A DNA stretch of 64,000 nt from the NCBI RefSeq assembly GCF_003316635.1, contig NZ_QNQP01000001.1, forward strand, positions 62,001-126,000. Direction: 5' to 3'. Below the pieces are notes generated by a model. It made no database searches, was not told the origin of the DNA, and saw only the letters and a program-made list of their open reading frames with translations. The stretch is from Roseovarius dicentrarchi (GTDB taxonomy: Bacteria; Pseudomonadota; Alphaproteobacteria; Rhodobacterales; Rhodobacteraceae). This document shows, piece after piece, positions 37,688-49,312 of this stretch (positions are counted from its first letter, which is position 1; every line of letters starts with the position of its first letter). A program made the position numbers and the translations under genes.

Positions 37688-39820
37688 TTATTTTCGCGTG
37701 TCTCGGATCATCTTCAGAATGTCCTGCGCGGCATCGGGGATGTTGGTTCCCGGACCGAAAATGGCCTTGACCCCGGCATCCTTCAGGAATTGGTAATCCT
37801 GCTGCGGTATGACACCGCCGCAAATGACCAGAATATCGCCCGCGCCCTTGTCGCGCAGCGCCTCCACCAGTTTCGGCGCCAGCGTCTTGTGCCCGGCGGC
37901 CTGACTGGAAATGCCGATCACGTGCACGTCGTTATCGACAGCGTCTTGCGCGGCCTCTTCCGGTGTCTGGAACAGCGGGCCAACATCGACATCAAACCCG
38001 ATATCGGCAAAGGCGGTCGCGATCACCTTTGCGCCCCGGTCATGCCCGTCCTGCCCCATTTTCACGACCAGCATCCTGGGGCGGCGTCCCTCTTCTTCGG
38101 CGAAATCCTCGACCGATTTCTGGATCGCGGCAAAGCCTGCGTCGCCCTCGTAGGCCGCGCCGTAGACGCCCGCCAATGTTTTGACCTCCGCCCGGTGGCG
38201 GCCAAATACCTTTTCCATGCTCATCGAAATCTCTCCTACAGAGGCGCGTGCGCGCGCCGCTTCGACCGCTGCTTCCAGCAGGTTGCCACCCTCGCGCGCG
38301 CGGCGCTCCAACTCGGCCAGCGCCTCGGTACAGGCCGCCTCATCGCGGCTGGCGCGGATCTGCTCCAGACGCGCGATCTGGCTGTCGCGCACGGCGGAAT
38401 TGTCGATGTCCAGCAGGTCGATCGGATCCTCGCTCTCGCGGCGATACTTGTTGACGCCAACGATGACTTCGGTGCCGCGATCGATCATCGCCTGACGTGT
38501 GGCGGCGGATTCCTCGATCCGCAGCTTGGGCATGCCGCTGGCGACCGCCTTGGTCATGCCGCCCATTTCCTCGACTTCCTCGATGAGCTCCCATGCCTTT
38601 TCCACCAGTTCGGCGGTCAGGCTTTCGACGTAATAGCTGCCTGCCAGCGGGTCGACCACGGCGGTCACGCCGGTTTCCTCCTGCAGGATCAGCTGCGTGT
38701 TGCGGGCGATGCGGGCGCTGAATTCGGTCGGCAGCGCCATCGCCTCGTCCAGCGCGTTGGTGTGCAGCGATTGCGTGCCGCCCAGAACCGCGCTCATCGC
38801 CTCATAGGCGGTGCGGATGACGTTGTTATAGGGGTCTTGCTCTTGCAGGCTGACGCCGCTGGTCTGGCAATGCGTGCGCAGCATTTTCGAGCGGTCGCTT
38901 TTCGCGCCGAATTCGGTCATCACCTTGTGCCACAGCAAACGCGCCGCGCGCAGCTTGGCCGCTTCCATGAAGAAGTTCATCCCGATGGCAAAGAAAAAGC
39001 TCAACCGCCCGGCGAACTTGTCCACGTCCATCCCAGCCTCAATCGCCGCGCGCACGTATTCGCGCCCGTCTGCGATGGTAAAGGCCAGCTCCTGCACCAG
39101 GTTCGCGCCCGCCTCCTGCATGTGGTAGCCGGAGATCGAGATCGAGTTGAATTTCGGCATTCCGTTCGAGGTATATTCGATGATGTCGCTGATAATCCGC
39201 ATGCTGGGTTCAGGCGGGTAGATATAGGTGTTGCGCACCATGAATTCCTTCAGAATATCGTTCTGAATGGTGCCCGACAGAACCGCCTTGTCATGGCCCT
39301 GCTCTTCGCCTGCGACGATGAAATTGGCCAGAATCGGGATCACCGCGCCATTCATCGTCATCGACACGCTGACCTGATCCAGCGGGATCTGGTCGAACAG
39401 GATCTTCATATCCTCGACCGAATCAATCGCAACGCCGGCCTTGCCAACATCGCCCTCGACCCGCGGGTGATCGCTGTCATAGCCGCGATGGGTGGCCAGA
39501 TCGAAGGCGACCGAAACGCCCTGCTGCCCTGCCGCCAGATTGCGCCGGTAGAACGCGTTCGACGCCTCGGCGGTGGAAAAACCGGCATATTGCCGGATCG
39601 TCCAGGGGCGCCCGGCATACATCGTCGCCTTGACCCCGCGGGTAAAGGGTGCCTTGCCGGGGATGGTGCCCATATGGTCCAGCCCGGCAACGTCATCTTC
39701 GGTATACAGTGGCTTGACGTCGATTCCCTCGATCGTGTGCCAGGTCAGATCCTCCAGAGGCCGACCGCGCAGTTCAGCTTCGGCCAGCTTGCGCCATTCG
39801 TCTTGCGCCTTCTTTGTCAT
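37688..39820 (-). CDS. mcm: Methylmalonyl-CoA mutase
   Basis: Adenosylcobalamin enzyme converting (R)-methylmalonyl-CoA to succinyl-CoA, last step of propionyl-CoA assimilation. 710 residues as a single chain with both the barrel domain ([41 protein letters not shown]) and the C-terminal B12-binding domain ([13 protein letters not shown], the His being the axial Co ligand, then GGVIPQQDY). Start supported by AGAGGACAAGGAT before the ATG. The upstream sulfotransferase-like gene overlaps its start by 47 bp. No epimerase or MeaB-type chaperone gene is within the window. Confidence 0.96.
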   Translation of the reverse strand: MTKKAQDEWRKLAEAELRGRPLEDLTWHTIEGIDVKPLYTEDDVAGLDHMGTIPGKAPFTRGVKATMYAGRPWTIRQYAGFSTAEASNAFYRRNLAAGQQGVSVAFDLATHRGYDSDHPRVEGDVGKAGVAIDSVEDMKILFDQIPLDQVSVSMTMNGAVIPILANFIVAGEEQGHDKAVLSGTIQNDILKEFMVRNTYIYPPEPSMRIISDIIEYTSNGMPKFNSISISGYHMQEAGANLVQELAFTIADGREYVRAAIEAGMDVDKFAGRLSFFFAIGMNFFMEAAKLRAARLLWHKVMTEFGAKSDRSKMLRTHCQTSGVSLQEQDPYNNVIRTAYEAMSAVLGGTQSLHTNALDEAMALPTEFSARIARNTQLILQEETGVTAVVDPLAGSYYVESLTAELVEKAWELIEEVEEMGGMTKAVASGMPKLRIEESAATRQAMIDRGTEVIVGVNKYRRESEDPIDLLDIDNSAVRDSQIARLEQIRASRDEAACTEALAELERRAREGGNLLEAAVEAARARASVGEISMSMEKVFGRHRAEVKTLAGVYGAAYEGDAGFAAIQKSVEDFAEEEGRRPRMLVVKMGQDGHDRGAKVIATAFADIGFDVDVGPLFQTPEEAAQDAVDNDVHVIGISSQAAGHKTLAPKLVEALRDKGAGDILVICGGVIPQQDYQFLKDAGVKAIFGPGTNIPDAAQDILKMIRDTRK

Positions 39821-40727
39821 ATCCTTGTCCTCTTATCTGGGCCTGAACCTGCGGTGTTTTCACCGTCTGGTCCGATCCCGGTTCCTCTATCAGTGTTGCC
39901 AGCCCGTCTGCACCCGCGCGCAGCCAGAACAGATCATCCGCATATGCCTCGCGCATCGACGCGCGTTCGGTCCGCGAAAACGGCTGCCAAGTCCCGTCCC
40001 CCGGCGGCAGCGCCCCGGCATCGCCGCCCCGGTCGGCCAGCACGGTGCGCAGCGCCGCCAGATCCGGCGCGCGGTTCAGCCATTCGCGCGCATGCGCCTG
40101 CGGCACGCCCTCCCGGCCCAGCATCGCGGCAAGGCGGCGTTCGGGCAAGGCCGCGAAGCATTCGTGCGGCAAGACCAGCAGCTGAACCTGCGGCAGCGCG
40201 CAGGCCAGATCGGTGATCACATCGCGCCAGCTGCGTGATCCGGCGGCGATATGCGACAGCTCGGCCGGCCCCGGCACCTGCGCGCCGCGCGCCACGCCGA
40301 ACGCGACCGCCGAGCGCCACCACGTATCCTGCGCCCGAATGGACAGCACCGCGCGTGTCACCAACGGGCCAAACGCCGCGCCGTGGCGCGCCATCCGCTC
40401 GCCAATCGCCGGATAGAGCCGCATGTTGCGCAGGCAGTCGCGCGGCGTGCCGATCATATTCTCGTCCGAGACGATCAGCCGCCCGATCCCCGCATCGGCA
40501 AATTGCGCCACCTGAAGCAGGATGCGCCCCCGCGCCCGCTGAAACTGCTGATCGGCAGGCACCGCACCGGGCGACGGCATGACCCCCTTCAACAGGCCCT
40601 TGCGCACGTGCTGCGGCCCCCAGAAACCAGCGCCGGATGCCGCCAGACGCGCGCCGTTCTTGCGCATATAATATTGAAAGCTGGTCGAGGCGCAGCGATG
40701 CGCCCCCAGATGCAGGGTAATTTCCAT
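39774..40727 (-). CDS. Sulfotransferase-like P-loop protein
   Basis: A 317-residue protein. The N-terminus [20 protein letters not shown] resembles the 5'-phosphosulfate-binding loop of PAPS sulfotransferases (LHIGxxxxGTTSLQ type), though the usual GT(S/T) is replaced by ASTS. A later [18 protein letters not shown] could correspond to the 3'-phosphate site. No signal peptide. I place it in the sulfotransferase-like superfamily of roseobacters with unknown acceptor. The start at 40727 fits; the 3' end runs 47 bp into the mutase gene. Confidence 0.55.
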   Translation of the reverse strand: MEITLHLGAHRCASTSFQYYMRKNGARLAASGAGFWGPQHVRKGLLKGVMPSPGAVPADQQFQRARGRILLQVAQFADAGIGRLIVSDENMIGTPRDCLRNMRLYPAIGERMARHGAAFGPLVTRAVLSIRAQDTWWRSAVAFGVARGAQVPGPAELSHIAAGSRSWRDVITDLACALPQVQLLVLPHECFAALPERRLAAMLGREGVPQAHAREWLNRAPDLAALRTVLADRGGDAGALPPGDGTWQPFSRTERASMREAYADDLFWLRAGADGLATLIEEPGSDQTVKTPQVQAQIRGQGYDKEGARRMAQAGRS

Positions 40728-40933
40728 AATCTTGAGCGCCTTTCGCTGTGCCAATCCGGCGGCTTGCGCCATTCCGGAGTTCATACACAGCCCTAGCGCA
40801 TAGAATTGACGATGCGATTAACGCGGCCCGGTGCGCTGCAAACGTGCCCTTGACCAAATTTAGCGGGTCAGAGCGCTCTTTTTGCATCGCAATCGCATTC
40901 GTTATGCCTATATCTTGGGTAACAGGAGCGCCT

Positions 40934-41422
40934 ATGAAACCTTTTCTGACCCTTGTTTTTACTTGCCTTTTAGCCAGCCCGCTGCTCGCGCAGGAGGTGG
41001 TGGACGGCCCCGTGGACACAGCCGCGCCGTCGGTATTCGTAGACTCGGCTGACGTGGATTTGAAACAATTTCTATGGATAAACCGGCCGCTTGTCGTGTT
41101 TGCCGACAGCCCGAACGATCCGCGTTTTATCCGGCAGATGGAACTGCTGACCGCCCGCAGTGACGAATTGGCCGAGCGCGACGTTGTCGTTTTGACAGAC
41201 ACCGACCCGGACAAGCGGAGCGCGCTGCGCGACCGGCTGCATCCGCGCGGTTTCATGCTGGTGCTGATGGTCAAGGATGGCACCATATATCTGCGCAAAC
41301 CCGCGCCGTGGGACGTCCGTGAAATCAGCCGCACCATCGACAAACTGCCAATGCGCCAGCAGGAAATCCGCGAACGGCGCGCGGCGCCGGACATCGGCCG
41401 CACCACCGGCAGCGCGTCATAA
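40934..41422 (+). CDS. Secreted DUF4174 protein
   Basis: A 162-residue protein with a signal peptide (MKPFLTLVFTCLLASPLLAQ). The mature domain begins near DLKQFLWINRPLVVFADSPND and has FIRQMELLTARSDELAERDVVV; DUF4174 has a thioredoxin-like outline but no CxxC. Function unknown. AGGAG lies just before the ATG at 40934. It is divergent from the sulfotransferase-like gene and convergent with a lipoprotein gene. Confidence 0.8.
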   Translation: MKPFLTLVFTCLLASPLLAQEVVDGPVDTAAPSVFVDSADVDLKQFLWINRPLVVFADSPNDPRFIRQMELLTARSDELAERDVVVLTDTDPDKRSALRDRLHPRGFMLVLMVKDGTIYLRKPAPWDVREISRTIDKLPMRQQEIRERRAAPDIGRTTGSAS

Positions 41423-41435
41423 GGCACAAGCGGCA

Positions 41436-41987
41436 TCATTCGGCCCCCAGTGCCGCGATCAGCAGCCTGTCCTCGGTGTCCATCAACGCCAGAACGCCAG
41501 CGCCGCGATCCATCAAAATCACCGCCGCCGGGTTGACCAATGCGGCGGCAAATGCCGCCTCGGTCTCGCGGTCCATGCAGGCGCGCCCTTCAAGCCCGGC
41601 CATGCGCATTTTCATTCCCGCGTTGCGCTCAACCTCGACCAGATCCAGCAGGGCATCGTCGGGGGTCAGGCGCGGGGCCACGATTGCCACCTGATCGTGG
41701 GACCTCAGAATAATCGCGGCCTCGCGCGCGCTGCCCGCGATGCGCACACGCGACGCAATGCGCGGCCCGACCATCTGAAAAAGGCCAGCCGCGCAGCCGC
41801 GGGTTGCGTTGAATGAAACCGTCTCTCCCAGTGGCACCCACCCGGCCAGCAGGTCGCGCAGGTCAGCCTCGGTCGTGCGCTTGCACCCGGCCAGCGCCAG
41901 AATCCCGGCGCATATCGCACCAAGACGCCATGCGACGCGCGCCCGTGGCGCGGCTCCATGGATTGGGCTGGACCGGGCGCACATCAT
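41436..41987 (-). CDS. Predicted lipoprotein in the propionyl-CoA locus
   Basis: A 183-residue protein whose N-terminal signal ends in a lipobox, AGILALAGC, with the Cys near residue 35; a shorter start nearer the hydrophobic stretch is possible. The mature part contains FSATRGC-like FNATRGCAAGLF, LEGRACMDRETEAAFAAAL and AGVLALMDTEDRLLIAALG. Unknown function; it starts four bases after the pccA stop, so it is co-transcribed with pccA, as in other Rhodobacterales. Confidence 0.72.
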   Translation of the reverse strand: MMCARSSPIHGAAPRARVAWRLGAICAGILALAGCKRTTEADLRDLLAGWVPLGETVSFNATRGCAAGLFQMVGPRIASRVRIAGSAREAAIILRSHDQVAIVAPRLTPDDALLDLVEVERNAGMKMRMAGLEGRACMDRETEAAFAAALVNPAAVILMDRGAGVLALMDTEDRLLIAALGAE

Positions 41988-41991
41988 GGGG

Positions 41992-43992
<2,001 letters not shown>

Positions 43993-44118
43993 GCGTGTCC
44001 CCTCTAAATGCACGCCCCGCGCTGCAGCGCCGGAGCCGAAAACGACAGAAGCCACCCACGCCGGTCGGCATGAGTGGCCTCAAGATGAATGTTGCGCGCG
44101 CCCGAAGGGCGGCGGGTG

Positions 44119-44340
44119 TTATTTACAGCGGTCCGGGAAGGACTGGCAGTAGGCGACGTTGCCGGCAGCCCCGACCACGGCGCCGGCGGCAAGGTTGCCA
44201 TCCAGAACGGCTGCTGTGCCCAGACCGGCGCCGCCGCCGATAAGCCCCTGCTTGCCCAGCGTATCACCGCACGCGGCGAGCGCCGATAAGGCCAGCACTG
44301 CGCATACAGCCGTGGGTTAAATTCGGAATCTTCTTTGCAT
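44119..44340 (-). pseudogene. Small lipoprotein gene interrupted by in-frame TAA
   Basis: A 74-codon frame starting ATG 44340 (AGAGG ahead) reads MQRRFRI, then TAA at 44319-44317, then in the same frame PTAVCAVLALSALAACGDTLG and onward to YCQSFPDRCK and a normal stop. The LAAC lipobox and the C-terminal YCQSFPDRC are typical of short roseobacter lipoproteins. The stop falls inside the signal peptide, and no good downstream start exists. Either a genuine nonsense mutation or a sequence error. It precedes pccA on the same strand. Confidence 0.7.
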
Positions 44341-44725
44341 GGGTGATTACCTCTGATGTCTGGGGTGGGTGCCGCCCAAGCATAAGAGGTCAAATCGCCC
44401 CGGTCGTCAAAGTGGCAAGGGCCGAAAGGCCCCCAATGCGCAGAGCTTTGCCGATACAGCGATGCCGTTGTTTTACATGAAAAAATAGGCGGCGTGCGAC
44501 ATGTATCGCAACGCCGCCCAGAAGGGGAAGGGTAACGGTGTGGACGATGCGCCCCGGACCCTTGGGGAAGGTCCGCCACTACTGATCTCACGCTGCCATT
44601 CCGCAGCCCAGCCGCCAAGCGCAATTTGCGCCGGGCACAATCATCGGCTGTATTCCGCGCAGCGCGCGCCGTCGCTGGCAGGATCATGCCTGCACCGCGG
44701 CCGCCAGCGATGGGCGCGTGCCTGC
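44341..44725. other. Intergenic region upstream of the broken lipoprotein gene
   Basis: About 385 bases with no supportable gene. It contains the terminator at 44480-44519 for the minus-strand gene group upstream, and presumably the promoter for the lipoprotein remnant and pccA downstream of it. Open frames crossing it are low-complexity. Confidence 0.5.
44480..44519 (-). terminator. Rho-independent terminator
   Basis: On the minus strand a long GC stem (GGCGGCGTTGCGA with TCGCACGCCGCC, one unpaired base) is followed by TATTTTTT. It ends transcription coming from the hypothetical gene at 44726-45085 and separates that unit from pccA. Confidence 0.85.
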
Positions 44726-45085
44726 TCATGCCTCGTCCGCCGGATCGAACGCCGTGGGAAACGCACGCCGGGCCGCCTCGACGTCCAGCACCAAAAGCGC
44801 CTCGTAGTCCGCAGGATCAAACGGATCTGTCGCAGGCAGCACTTCGCGGCCAAACAGCCATGACAGCCGTCCGGCATCCAGATTGCCACGCTCGAACGGT
44901 TGATCGCCGAAATGCTCCCACAAGGCGGCGACAAACGCCGTGTCTGCACGCCTGTCGGGCGCGCGGCGGTCAGCGTATCGTTCGCGCCGCGTTATGGGCG
45001 TGGCGCCTTTGGGGTTGCCCCGGCGGATGGTGAATTGGAAATCGGAACTCGGCAATCTGCCGGGAAATCCACGATGCTTGATCAT
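44726..45085 (-). CDS. Hypothetical protein
   Basis: 119 residues, not recognised. The N-terminal third is basic (MIKHRGFPGRLPSS, TPITRRERYADRRAPDRRAD) and the rest is balanced with AALWEHFGDQPF and FGREVLPATDPFDPADYEALLVL, which looks like a folded small domain. Real coding is supported by codon bias and by the terminator located downstream. It follows the 48-residue lipoprotein gene on the same strand. Confidence 0.55.
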   Translation of the reverse strand: MIKHRGFPGRLPSSDFQFTIRRGNPKGATPITRRERYADRRAPDRRADTAFVAALWEHFGDQPFERGNLDAGRLSWLFGREVLPATDPFDPADYEALLVLDVEAARRAFPTAFDPADEA

Positions 45086-45120
45086 GCAGCGCCCTCCGAT
45101 ACAGGGCGATGCGGTGGAAC

Positions 45121-45146
45121 CGAGGCAGGCCTGACGGCCTGCCTCG
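45121..45146 (-). terminator. Strong hairpin after small lipoprotein gene
   Basis: Perfect 11-bp inverted repeat CGAGGCAGGCC / GGCCTGCCTCG with a 4-base loop, 24 bases after the lipoprotein stop on the minus strand. The T-run is missing, so it may attenuate or protect the 3' end rather than terminate fully. Confidence 0.5.
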
Positions 45147-45169
45147 CTGTCAGAATCCGGAAGGCCGGA

Positions 45170-45316
45170 TTAGTACTTGCCGCCGTACTTGCCGGTCGAG
45201 ACGGGCTCGACTGTGATCGGCTCGACGACGACGAAATCGTCCTGGGGCGCCTGCTGGCACGCTGCAACTGCAGCAACAAAACCGAGTGCCATAAGGCCTT
45301 TGATAACGTTCGACAT
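45170..45316 (-). CDS. Very small predicted lipoprotein
   Basis: 48 residues: MSNVIKGLMALGFVAAVAAC with the Cys at residue 20, then a short acidic and Val-rich mature peptide with DDFVVVEPITVEPV and a C-terminal GKYGGKY. CAGGAG stands just before the ATG. Too short for most gene-finders. Function unknown; similar mini-lipoproteins are widespread in Rhodobacterales. Confidence 0.75.
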   Translation of the reverse strand: MSNVIKGLMALGFVAAVAACQQAPQDDFVVVEPITVEPVSTGKYGGKY

Positions 45317-45527
45317 TGAATTCTCCTGTCACTTTTTGAGGGCGGAAAAGGGCGCAGTGTCCCCCACCCATACTTCGAGGTATGGATTGCTTGGGTGCAA
45401 TCATTTGGCAGAATAGTAGAGTTTTCAGCAAAGCGATATGCCGCGATGCGAATCTGGCGCCATTGTGGCTGCAAAGCCTCACAAGCGCGTGAGGATGAAC
45501 AAAGCCGCGCAAGATATTGTGGATACA

Positions 45528-45884
45528 TCAGAATGCCTCCCAGATGCAGGTGTCGTTCCGAACAGTGAAGACTTCGAAAATCTGCGCCACGCTGGCATCC
45601 ATCACGCCGAATGGGGCGGCCCGGTCAGCAAGCGATATGATGATTGTCTGCCCGTCGGTGGGTTGCGACAGAATCGGTAATGCCCTGTTCTGGCACAAAA
45701 AAGTCGCGTCTCGGAGCGTCGAGTCCTGTCCTGCCGCATCCGGCGCGTAGCCGATGGTGACGTAGCGCAGGCGCGTTACCTTGGCGTCATCGCCGCTTTC
45801 CGTCAGGATCTCGTGCAGGTCCACCTGTCCGCCTGACGGCAGTGTCACAGGTTCCGCCACGCTTGGCAGTGCCAGAAAGCTCAT
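45528..45884 (-). CDS. DUF6497-like protein; N-terminus uncertain
   Basis: 118 residues from the first ATG (MSFLALPSVAEPVTLPSGG). The mature domain has VTLPSGGQVDLHEILTE, ATFLCQNRALPIL and EVFTVRNDTCIWEAF, as in roseobacter DUF6497 proteins. The signal peptide appears to begin before this ATG: reading upstream in frame gives WRRSFCAAFVMSFLALPSVA, preceded by ACG at 45917-45915 where an ATG would be expected. So initiation may be at ACG, or the start codon is mutated. The upstream DUF7218 gene stops five bases before that ACG. Confidence 0.62.
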   Translation of the reverse strand: MSFLALPSVAEPVTLPSGGQVDLHEILTESGDDAKVTRLRYVTIGYAPDAAGQDSTLRDATFLCQNRALPILSQPTDGQTIIISLADRAAPFGVMDASVAQIFEVFTVRNDTCIWEAF

Positions 45885-45922
45885 GACGAATGCGGCGCAG
45901 AAACTGCGCCGCCACGTGCCGG

Positions 45923-46186
45923 TCAGTGCTTGCGCAGCGCATCGATAAGCTGATCTTTGCTCATGTCCGAGCGTCCGTCGATTCCGATTTCCTGCGCGCG
46001 CTCGTACAGATCGTCCTTCGTCCAGTCCTCGTATGGGGGCGCCTTGCCGCCCTTTTTCGACGGGTTCATGTCGTCCCGCGCCTGCGCATTCGCAATCCGC
46101 GCCGCCTTCTCCTTGGACGCGCCCTGATCGCGCAGCGCCTCGTAGGTGTCTGCATCCTTGATGCTGGGATCGTTTGATTTGGCCAT
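45923..46186 (-). CDS. Small DUF7218-like / Rho-N-type SAP-like protein
   Basis: 87 residues, highly charged. N-terminus MAKSNDPSIKDADTYEALRDQG, then ASKEKAARIANAQARDD and a C-terminal SAP/Rho-N-like motif DLYERAQEIGIDGRSDMSKDQLIDAL. Such proteins may bind nucleic acid; no specific role is known. GAAGGAGAG precedes the ATG. Located between pccB and the DUF6497 gene. Confidence 0.75.
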   Translation of the reverse strand: MAKSNDPSIKDADTYEALRDQGASKEKAARIANAQARDDMNPSKKGGKAPPYEDWTKDDLYERAQEIGIDGRSDMSKDQLIDALRKH

Positions 46187-46299
46187 GATCGCTCTCCTTC
46201 AGGCATGCAAACGCCGCTGCCATTCGGGTAGTTCCCAATGGCGCCGGTGCGGCGTCTGTGGTTGCGCAAAGTCTCACGGTTTTTGGCTCCTGCCCGTGC

Positions 46300-46322
46300 A
46301 AAAACGGCCCCTTGCGGGCGTT
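46300..46322 (-). terminator. Terminator at end of pccB
   Basis: On the minus strand AACGCCC - GCAAG - GGGCCGTT (one bulged C) followed by T5; it overlaps the pccB stop codon. Confidence 0.6.
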
Positions 46323-47853
46323 ACAGCGGGATGTTGTCGTGCTTTTTCCACGGCATCTGCGCCTGCTTCCCCCGCAGGGACGCAAAGGCCCGCGCGACGC
46401 GCTTGCGCGTGGAATGCGGCATGATCACCTCATCCACAAACCCGCGCTCGGCGGCGATGAAGGGGCTGGCGAAACGATCTTCGTAATCCTTGGCATGCGC
46501 CGCCAACTTCTCGGGGTTGCCCCGGTCAGCGCGGTGAATGATCTCGGTCGCGCCCTTGGCGCCCATCACGGCAATCTCGGACGTGGGCCAGGCATAGTTG
46601 AAATCCGCGCCCAAATGTTTGGACGCCATCACAACATATGCACCGCCATACGCCTTGCGCGTGATGACAGTCACCTTCGGCACCGTCGCCTCGCCATAGG
46701 CAAACAGCAGCTTGGCGCCGTGCTTGATCACGCCGTTGTATTCCTGCGTCACACCGGGCAGGAAGCCAGGCACATCCACCAGCGTCAGCAGCGGAATTTC
46801 AAAGCAATCGCAGAACCGCACGAACCGCGCCGCCTTGCGCGAGCTGTCGATGTCCAGACACCCGGCCAGAACCATCGGCTGGTTGGCCACGACACCAACG
46901 GTCTGCCCTTCGATCCGGATGAAGCCGGTGATCATATTCTTGGCGAATTCCGCCTGAATTTCGTAGAAATCACCCTCATCCGCGATCTTGGTGATCAATT
47001 CCTTCATGTCATAGGGCATGTTGGGATTGTCCGGCACCAGCGTATCCAGCGAATCCTCGATCCGGCCCGGATCATCAAAGAACGGGCGCACCGGGGGCTT
47101 TTCGCGGTTGGAGGAGGGCAGGAAATCGACCAGACGGCGCACTTCGGCCAGCGCCTCGACGTCATTTTCAAACGCGGCGTCAGCGACCGACGATTTGCGG
47201 GTATGCGTCGTCGCGCCGCCCAGCTCCTCGGCTGTGACCTGCTCATTGGTAACGGTTTTCACCACGTCGGGGCCGGTCACGAACATGTAAGAGCTGTCTT
47301 TGACCATAAAGATAAAGTCGGTCATCGCGGGCGAATAGACCGCGCCGCCCGCACAGGGCCCCATGATCACGCTGATCTGCGGCACCACGCCCGAAGCGGT
47401 GATATTGCGCTGGAACACCTCGCCATAACCGGCAAGGCTGTCGACGCCTTCCTGAATACGCGCGCCACCGGAATCGTTGATCCCGATCACGGGCGCGCCG
47501 TTTTGCACGGCCATATCCATGATCTTGCAAATTTTCTTTGCGTGGGTTTCCGACACGGACCCGCCCAGCACGGTAAAGTCCTGGCTGAACACATAGACCA
47601 GCCGGCCGTTGATCGTGCCCCAGCCGGTGACGACACCATCGCCGTAAGGGCGGTCCTGCTCCATCCCGAAATCGATGCAGCGATGCGCGACGAACATGTC
47701 GAATTCTTCAAAGCTGCCCTCGTCCAGCAGCAGATCAATGCGCTCACGCGCGGTCAGCTTGCCCTTTTCGTGCTGGGCAGCGACGCGGCGCGCGCCCCCG
47801 CCCTTGCGGGCCTCGACACGGCGATCTTCGAGTTCTTGCAGAATGTCTTTCAC
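46321..47853 (-). CDS. pccB: Propionyl-CoA carboxylase beta subunit (carboxyltransferase)
   Basis: Transfers CO2 from biotin to propionyl-CoA to form methylmalonyl-CoA. 510 residues. The start is a GTG at 47853 ([12 protein letters not shown]) with AGGGGAGGCC before it; the frame continues upstream without homology. Signatures: [59 protein letters not shown] and [14 protein letters not shown] [13 protein letters not shown]. Palindromic TGCAAA-type sites upstream may bind PccR. Confidence 0.95.
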   Translation of the reverse strand: MKDILQELEDRRVEARKGGGARRVAAQHEKGKLTARERIDLLLDEGSFEEFDMFVAHRCIDFGMEQDRPYGDGVVTGWGTINGRLVYVFSQDFTVLGGSVSETHAKKICKIMDMAVQNGAPVIGINDSGGARIQEGVDSLAGYGEVFQRNITASGVVPQISVIMGPCAGGAVYSPAMTDFIFMVKDSSYMFVTGPDVVKTVTNEQVTAEELGGATTHTRKSSVADAAFENDVEALAEVRRLVDFLPSSNREKPPVRPFFDDPGRIEDSLDTLVPDNPNMPYDMKELITKIADEGDFYEIQAEFAKNMITGFIRIEGQTVGVVANQPMVLAGCLDIDSSRKAARFVRFCDCFEIPLLTLVDVPGFLPGVTQEYNGVIKHGAKLLFAYGEATVPKVTVITRKAYGGAYVVMASKHLGADFNYAWPTSEIAVMGAKGATEIIHRADRGNPEKLAAHAKDYEDRFASPFIAAERGFVDEVIMPHSTRKRVARAFASLRGKQAQMPWKKHDNIPL

Positions 47854-47921
47854 AGCGGGGCCTCCCCTTTGAGGTTTTCGCAATGCTACACGCGCCGCCG
47901 GGCGCCGCAACAGCGAAATCC

Positions 47922-47935
47922 TGCAAATTTGCAAA
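47922..47935. promoter_or_regulatory. TTTGCAAA-type palindrome upstream of pccB
   Basis: TGCAAATTTGCAAA, about 70 bases before the pccB start. TTTGCAAA is the core reported for the PccR/ScfR operators of Rhodobacter propionyl-CoA genes; here the two halves abut, unlike the reported four-base spacing. Confidence 0.55.
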
Positions 47936-47961
47936 GATCTGAATACTGCCGCAGCGCGTTC

Positions 47962-47973
47962 TGCAAACTTGCA
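47962..47973. promoter_or_regulatory. Second TGCAAA-type site upstream of pccB
   Basis: TGCAAACTTGCA, a near-palindrome starting 40 bases from the start of the first site and so on the same helix face. Between divergent pccB and the MFS gene; could serve either. Confidence 0.45.
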
Positions 47974-48027
47974 TATCAGCGGGCCGCCAGATGGACTTTG
48001 GACGGCGGCGGGCCTAGCCGTTGGGCC

Positions 48028-49245
48028 ATGACCAAGCGCACACGTTCCAAATTCCTGAACCGGCGCACGCCGCCGCATATCGTCACGCTGATATTGCTTG
48101 CCGGGGTGGCGGCGCTGGCGATGAACATCTTCCTGCCGTCCCTGCCGGGCATGGCAGACTATTTCGATGCGCCTTACCGGCTGATGCAACTGTCTGTCGC
48201 ACTGTACCTCGCGGTCAACGCGGTCCTGCAAATTCTGATCGGCCCGATTTCGGACAAGCTGGGGCGCCGCCCTGTCATCCTGTGGGGGCTGGCGGTTTTC
48301 CTGCTGGCGACAATCGGGTGCGCGCTGTCCGAGACGGCGGGCATGTTCCTGTTCTTCCGCATGATGCAGGCTGCTATCGTGTCATCCATGGTCCTCAGCC
48401 GCGCCATCGTGCGCGACATGGTGCCCGAAGATCAGGCCGCCAGCATGATCGGTTATGTCACGATGGGCATGGCGGTGGTGCCGATGCTTGGCCCGGTTTT
48501 TGGTGGAATGCTGGATCAGGCATTTGGCTGGCAATCGAATTTCTGGGCGCTTTTGATCGTTGGGGCGCTGATTTTCTGGATCACCTGGGCCGATCTGGGC
48601 GAAACCTCGGGCAGATCCGGCCTGACATTCGCGCAGCAGTTTCGGGAATATCCGGTTTTGTTCAGATCGCTTCGGTTCTGGGGATATGCCATGGCGGCGG
48701 CGCTGTCGTCGGGTGCGTTTTTCGCCTATCTTGGCGGGGCCCCATATATCGGTGATCATGTCTTTGGGCTTGAGCCTGCGCAGGTTGGTTTTTACTTCGG
48801 GGCGCCTGCTGTGGGGTATTTTGCGGGCAACTTTATTTCAGGCCGGTTTTCGACCCGGATCGGGGTAAATCGCATGGTTTACTGGGGGTCGCTGATCGTC
48901 ACGCTCGGCATCGCCGTCAACCTTGCGCTGTTCTATCTTGGCCTTGGCAGTGCAGCCAGTTTCTTTGGTCTGATGATCCTGATGGGGCTGGGCAATGGCA
49001 TGACCATCCCCAATGCGACGGCGGGCGCGCTGTCGGTGCGCCCCGATCTGGCCGGCACTGCCAGCGGCCTGTCGGGGGCGCTGATGATCGGGGGCGGCGC
49101 GGTGCTGTCGGCGCTGGCGGGCGCGTGGCTGACGCCGCAATCGGGCGCATTTCCCCTGCTGTGGATCATGCTGGTCACGGCGGGCGCGGGGATTGTCACG
49201 ATCCGGCTGGTGATGCGGCGCGAGGCGCGGCTGGGCCTTTGCTAA
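48028..49245 (+). CDS. MFS drug-resistance transporter (Bcr/CflA type)
   Basis: A 405-residue polytopic protein with 12 predicted membrane helices. Features: [14 protein letters not shown] after TM1, then the loop-2 signature [16 protein letters not shown] and [12 protein letters not shown] typical of Bcr/CflA exporters, with [13 protein letters not shown] in the second half. Start at 48028; the longer frame is not coding. It is divergent from pccB, with the palindromic sites in between, and pccR follows about 70 bp downstream. Substrate unknown. Confidence 0.87.
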   Translation: MTKRTRSKFLNRRTPPHIVTLILLAGVAALAMNIFLPSLPGMADYFDAPYRLMQLSVALYLAVNAVLQILIGPISDKLGRRPVILWGLAVFLLATIGCALSETAGMFLFFRMMQAAIVSSMVLSRAIVRDMVPEDQAASMIGYVTMGMAVVPMLGPVFGGMLDQAFGWQSNFWALLIVGALIFWITWADLGETSGRSGLTFAQQFREYPVLFRSLRFWGYAMAAALSSGAFFAYLGGAPYIGDHVFGLEPAQVGFYFGAPAVGYFAGNFISGRFSTRIGVNRMVYWGSLIVTLGIAVNLALFYLGLGSAASFFGLMILMGLGNGMTIPNATAGALSVRPDLAGTASGLSGALMIGGGAVLSALAGAWLTPQSGAFPLLWIMLVTAGAGIVTIRLVMRREARLGLC

Positions 49246-49261
49246 CCGGCTTGCGCGCGGC

Positions 49262-49273
49262 GGTTTGCAAACC
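49262..49273. promoter_or_regulatory. TTTGCAAA palindrome upstream of pccR
   Basis: GGTTTGCAAACC, a perfect 12-base palindrome 39 bases before the pccR ATG, followed by a half-site CTGCAAAT at 49295-49302. Suggests autoregulation. Confidence 0.55.
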
Positions 49274-49312
49274 TAATATCGGCCATTAGCTAAGCTGCAA
49301 ATCGGGACGAAC

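Noticed and set aside
37550..40216. 888-codon plus-strand frame over methylmalonyl-CoA mutase
   Set aside because: Antisense shadow; begins inside the tRNA flank and poly-C and has no domain.
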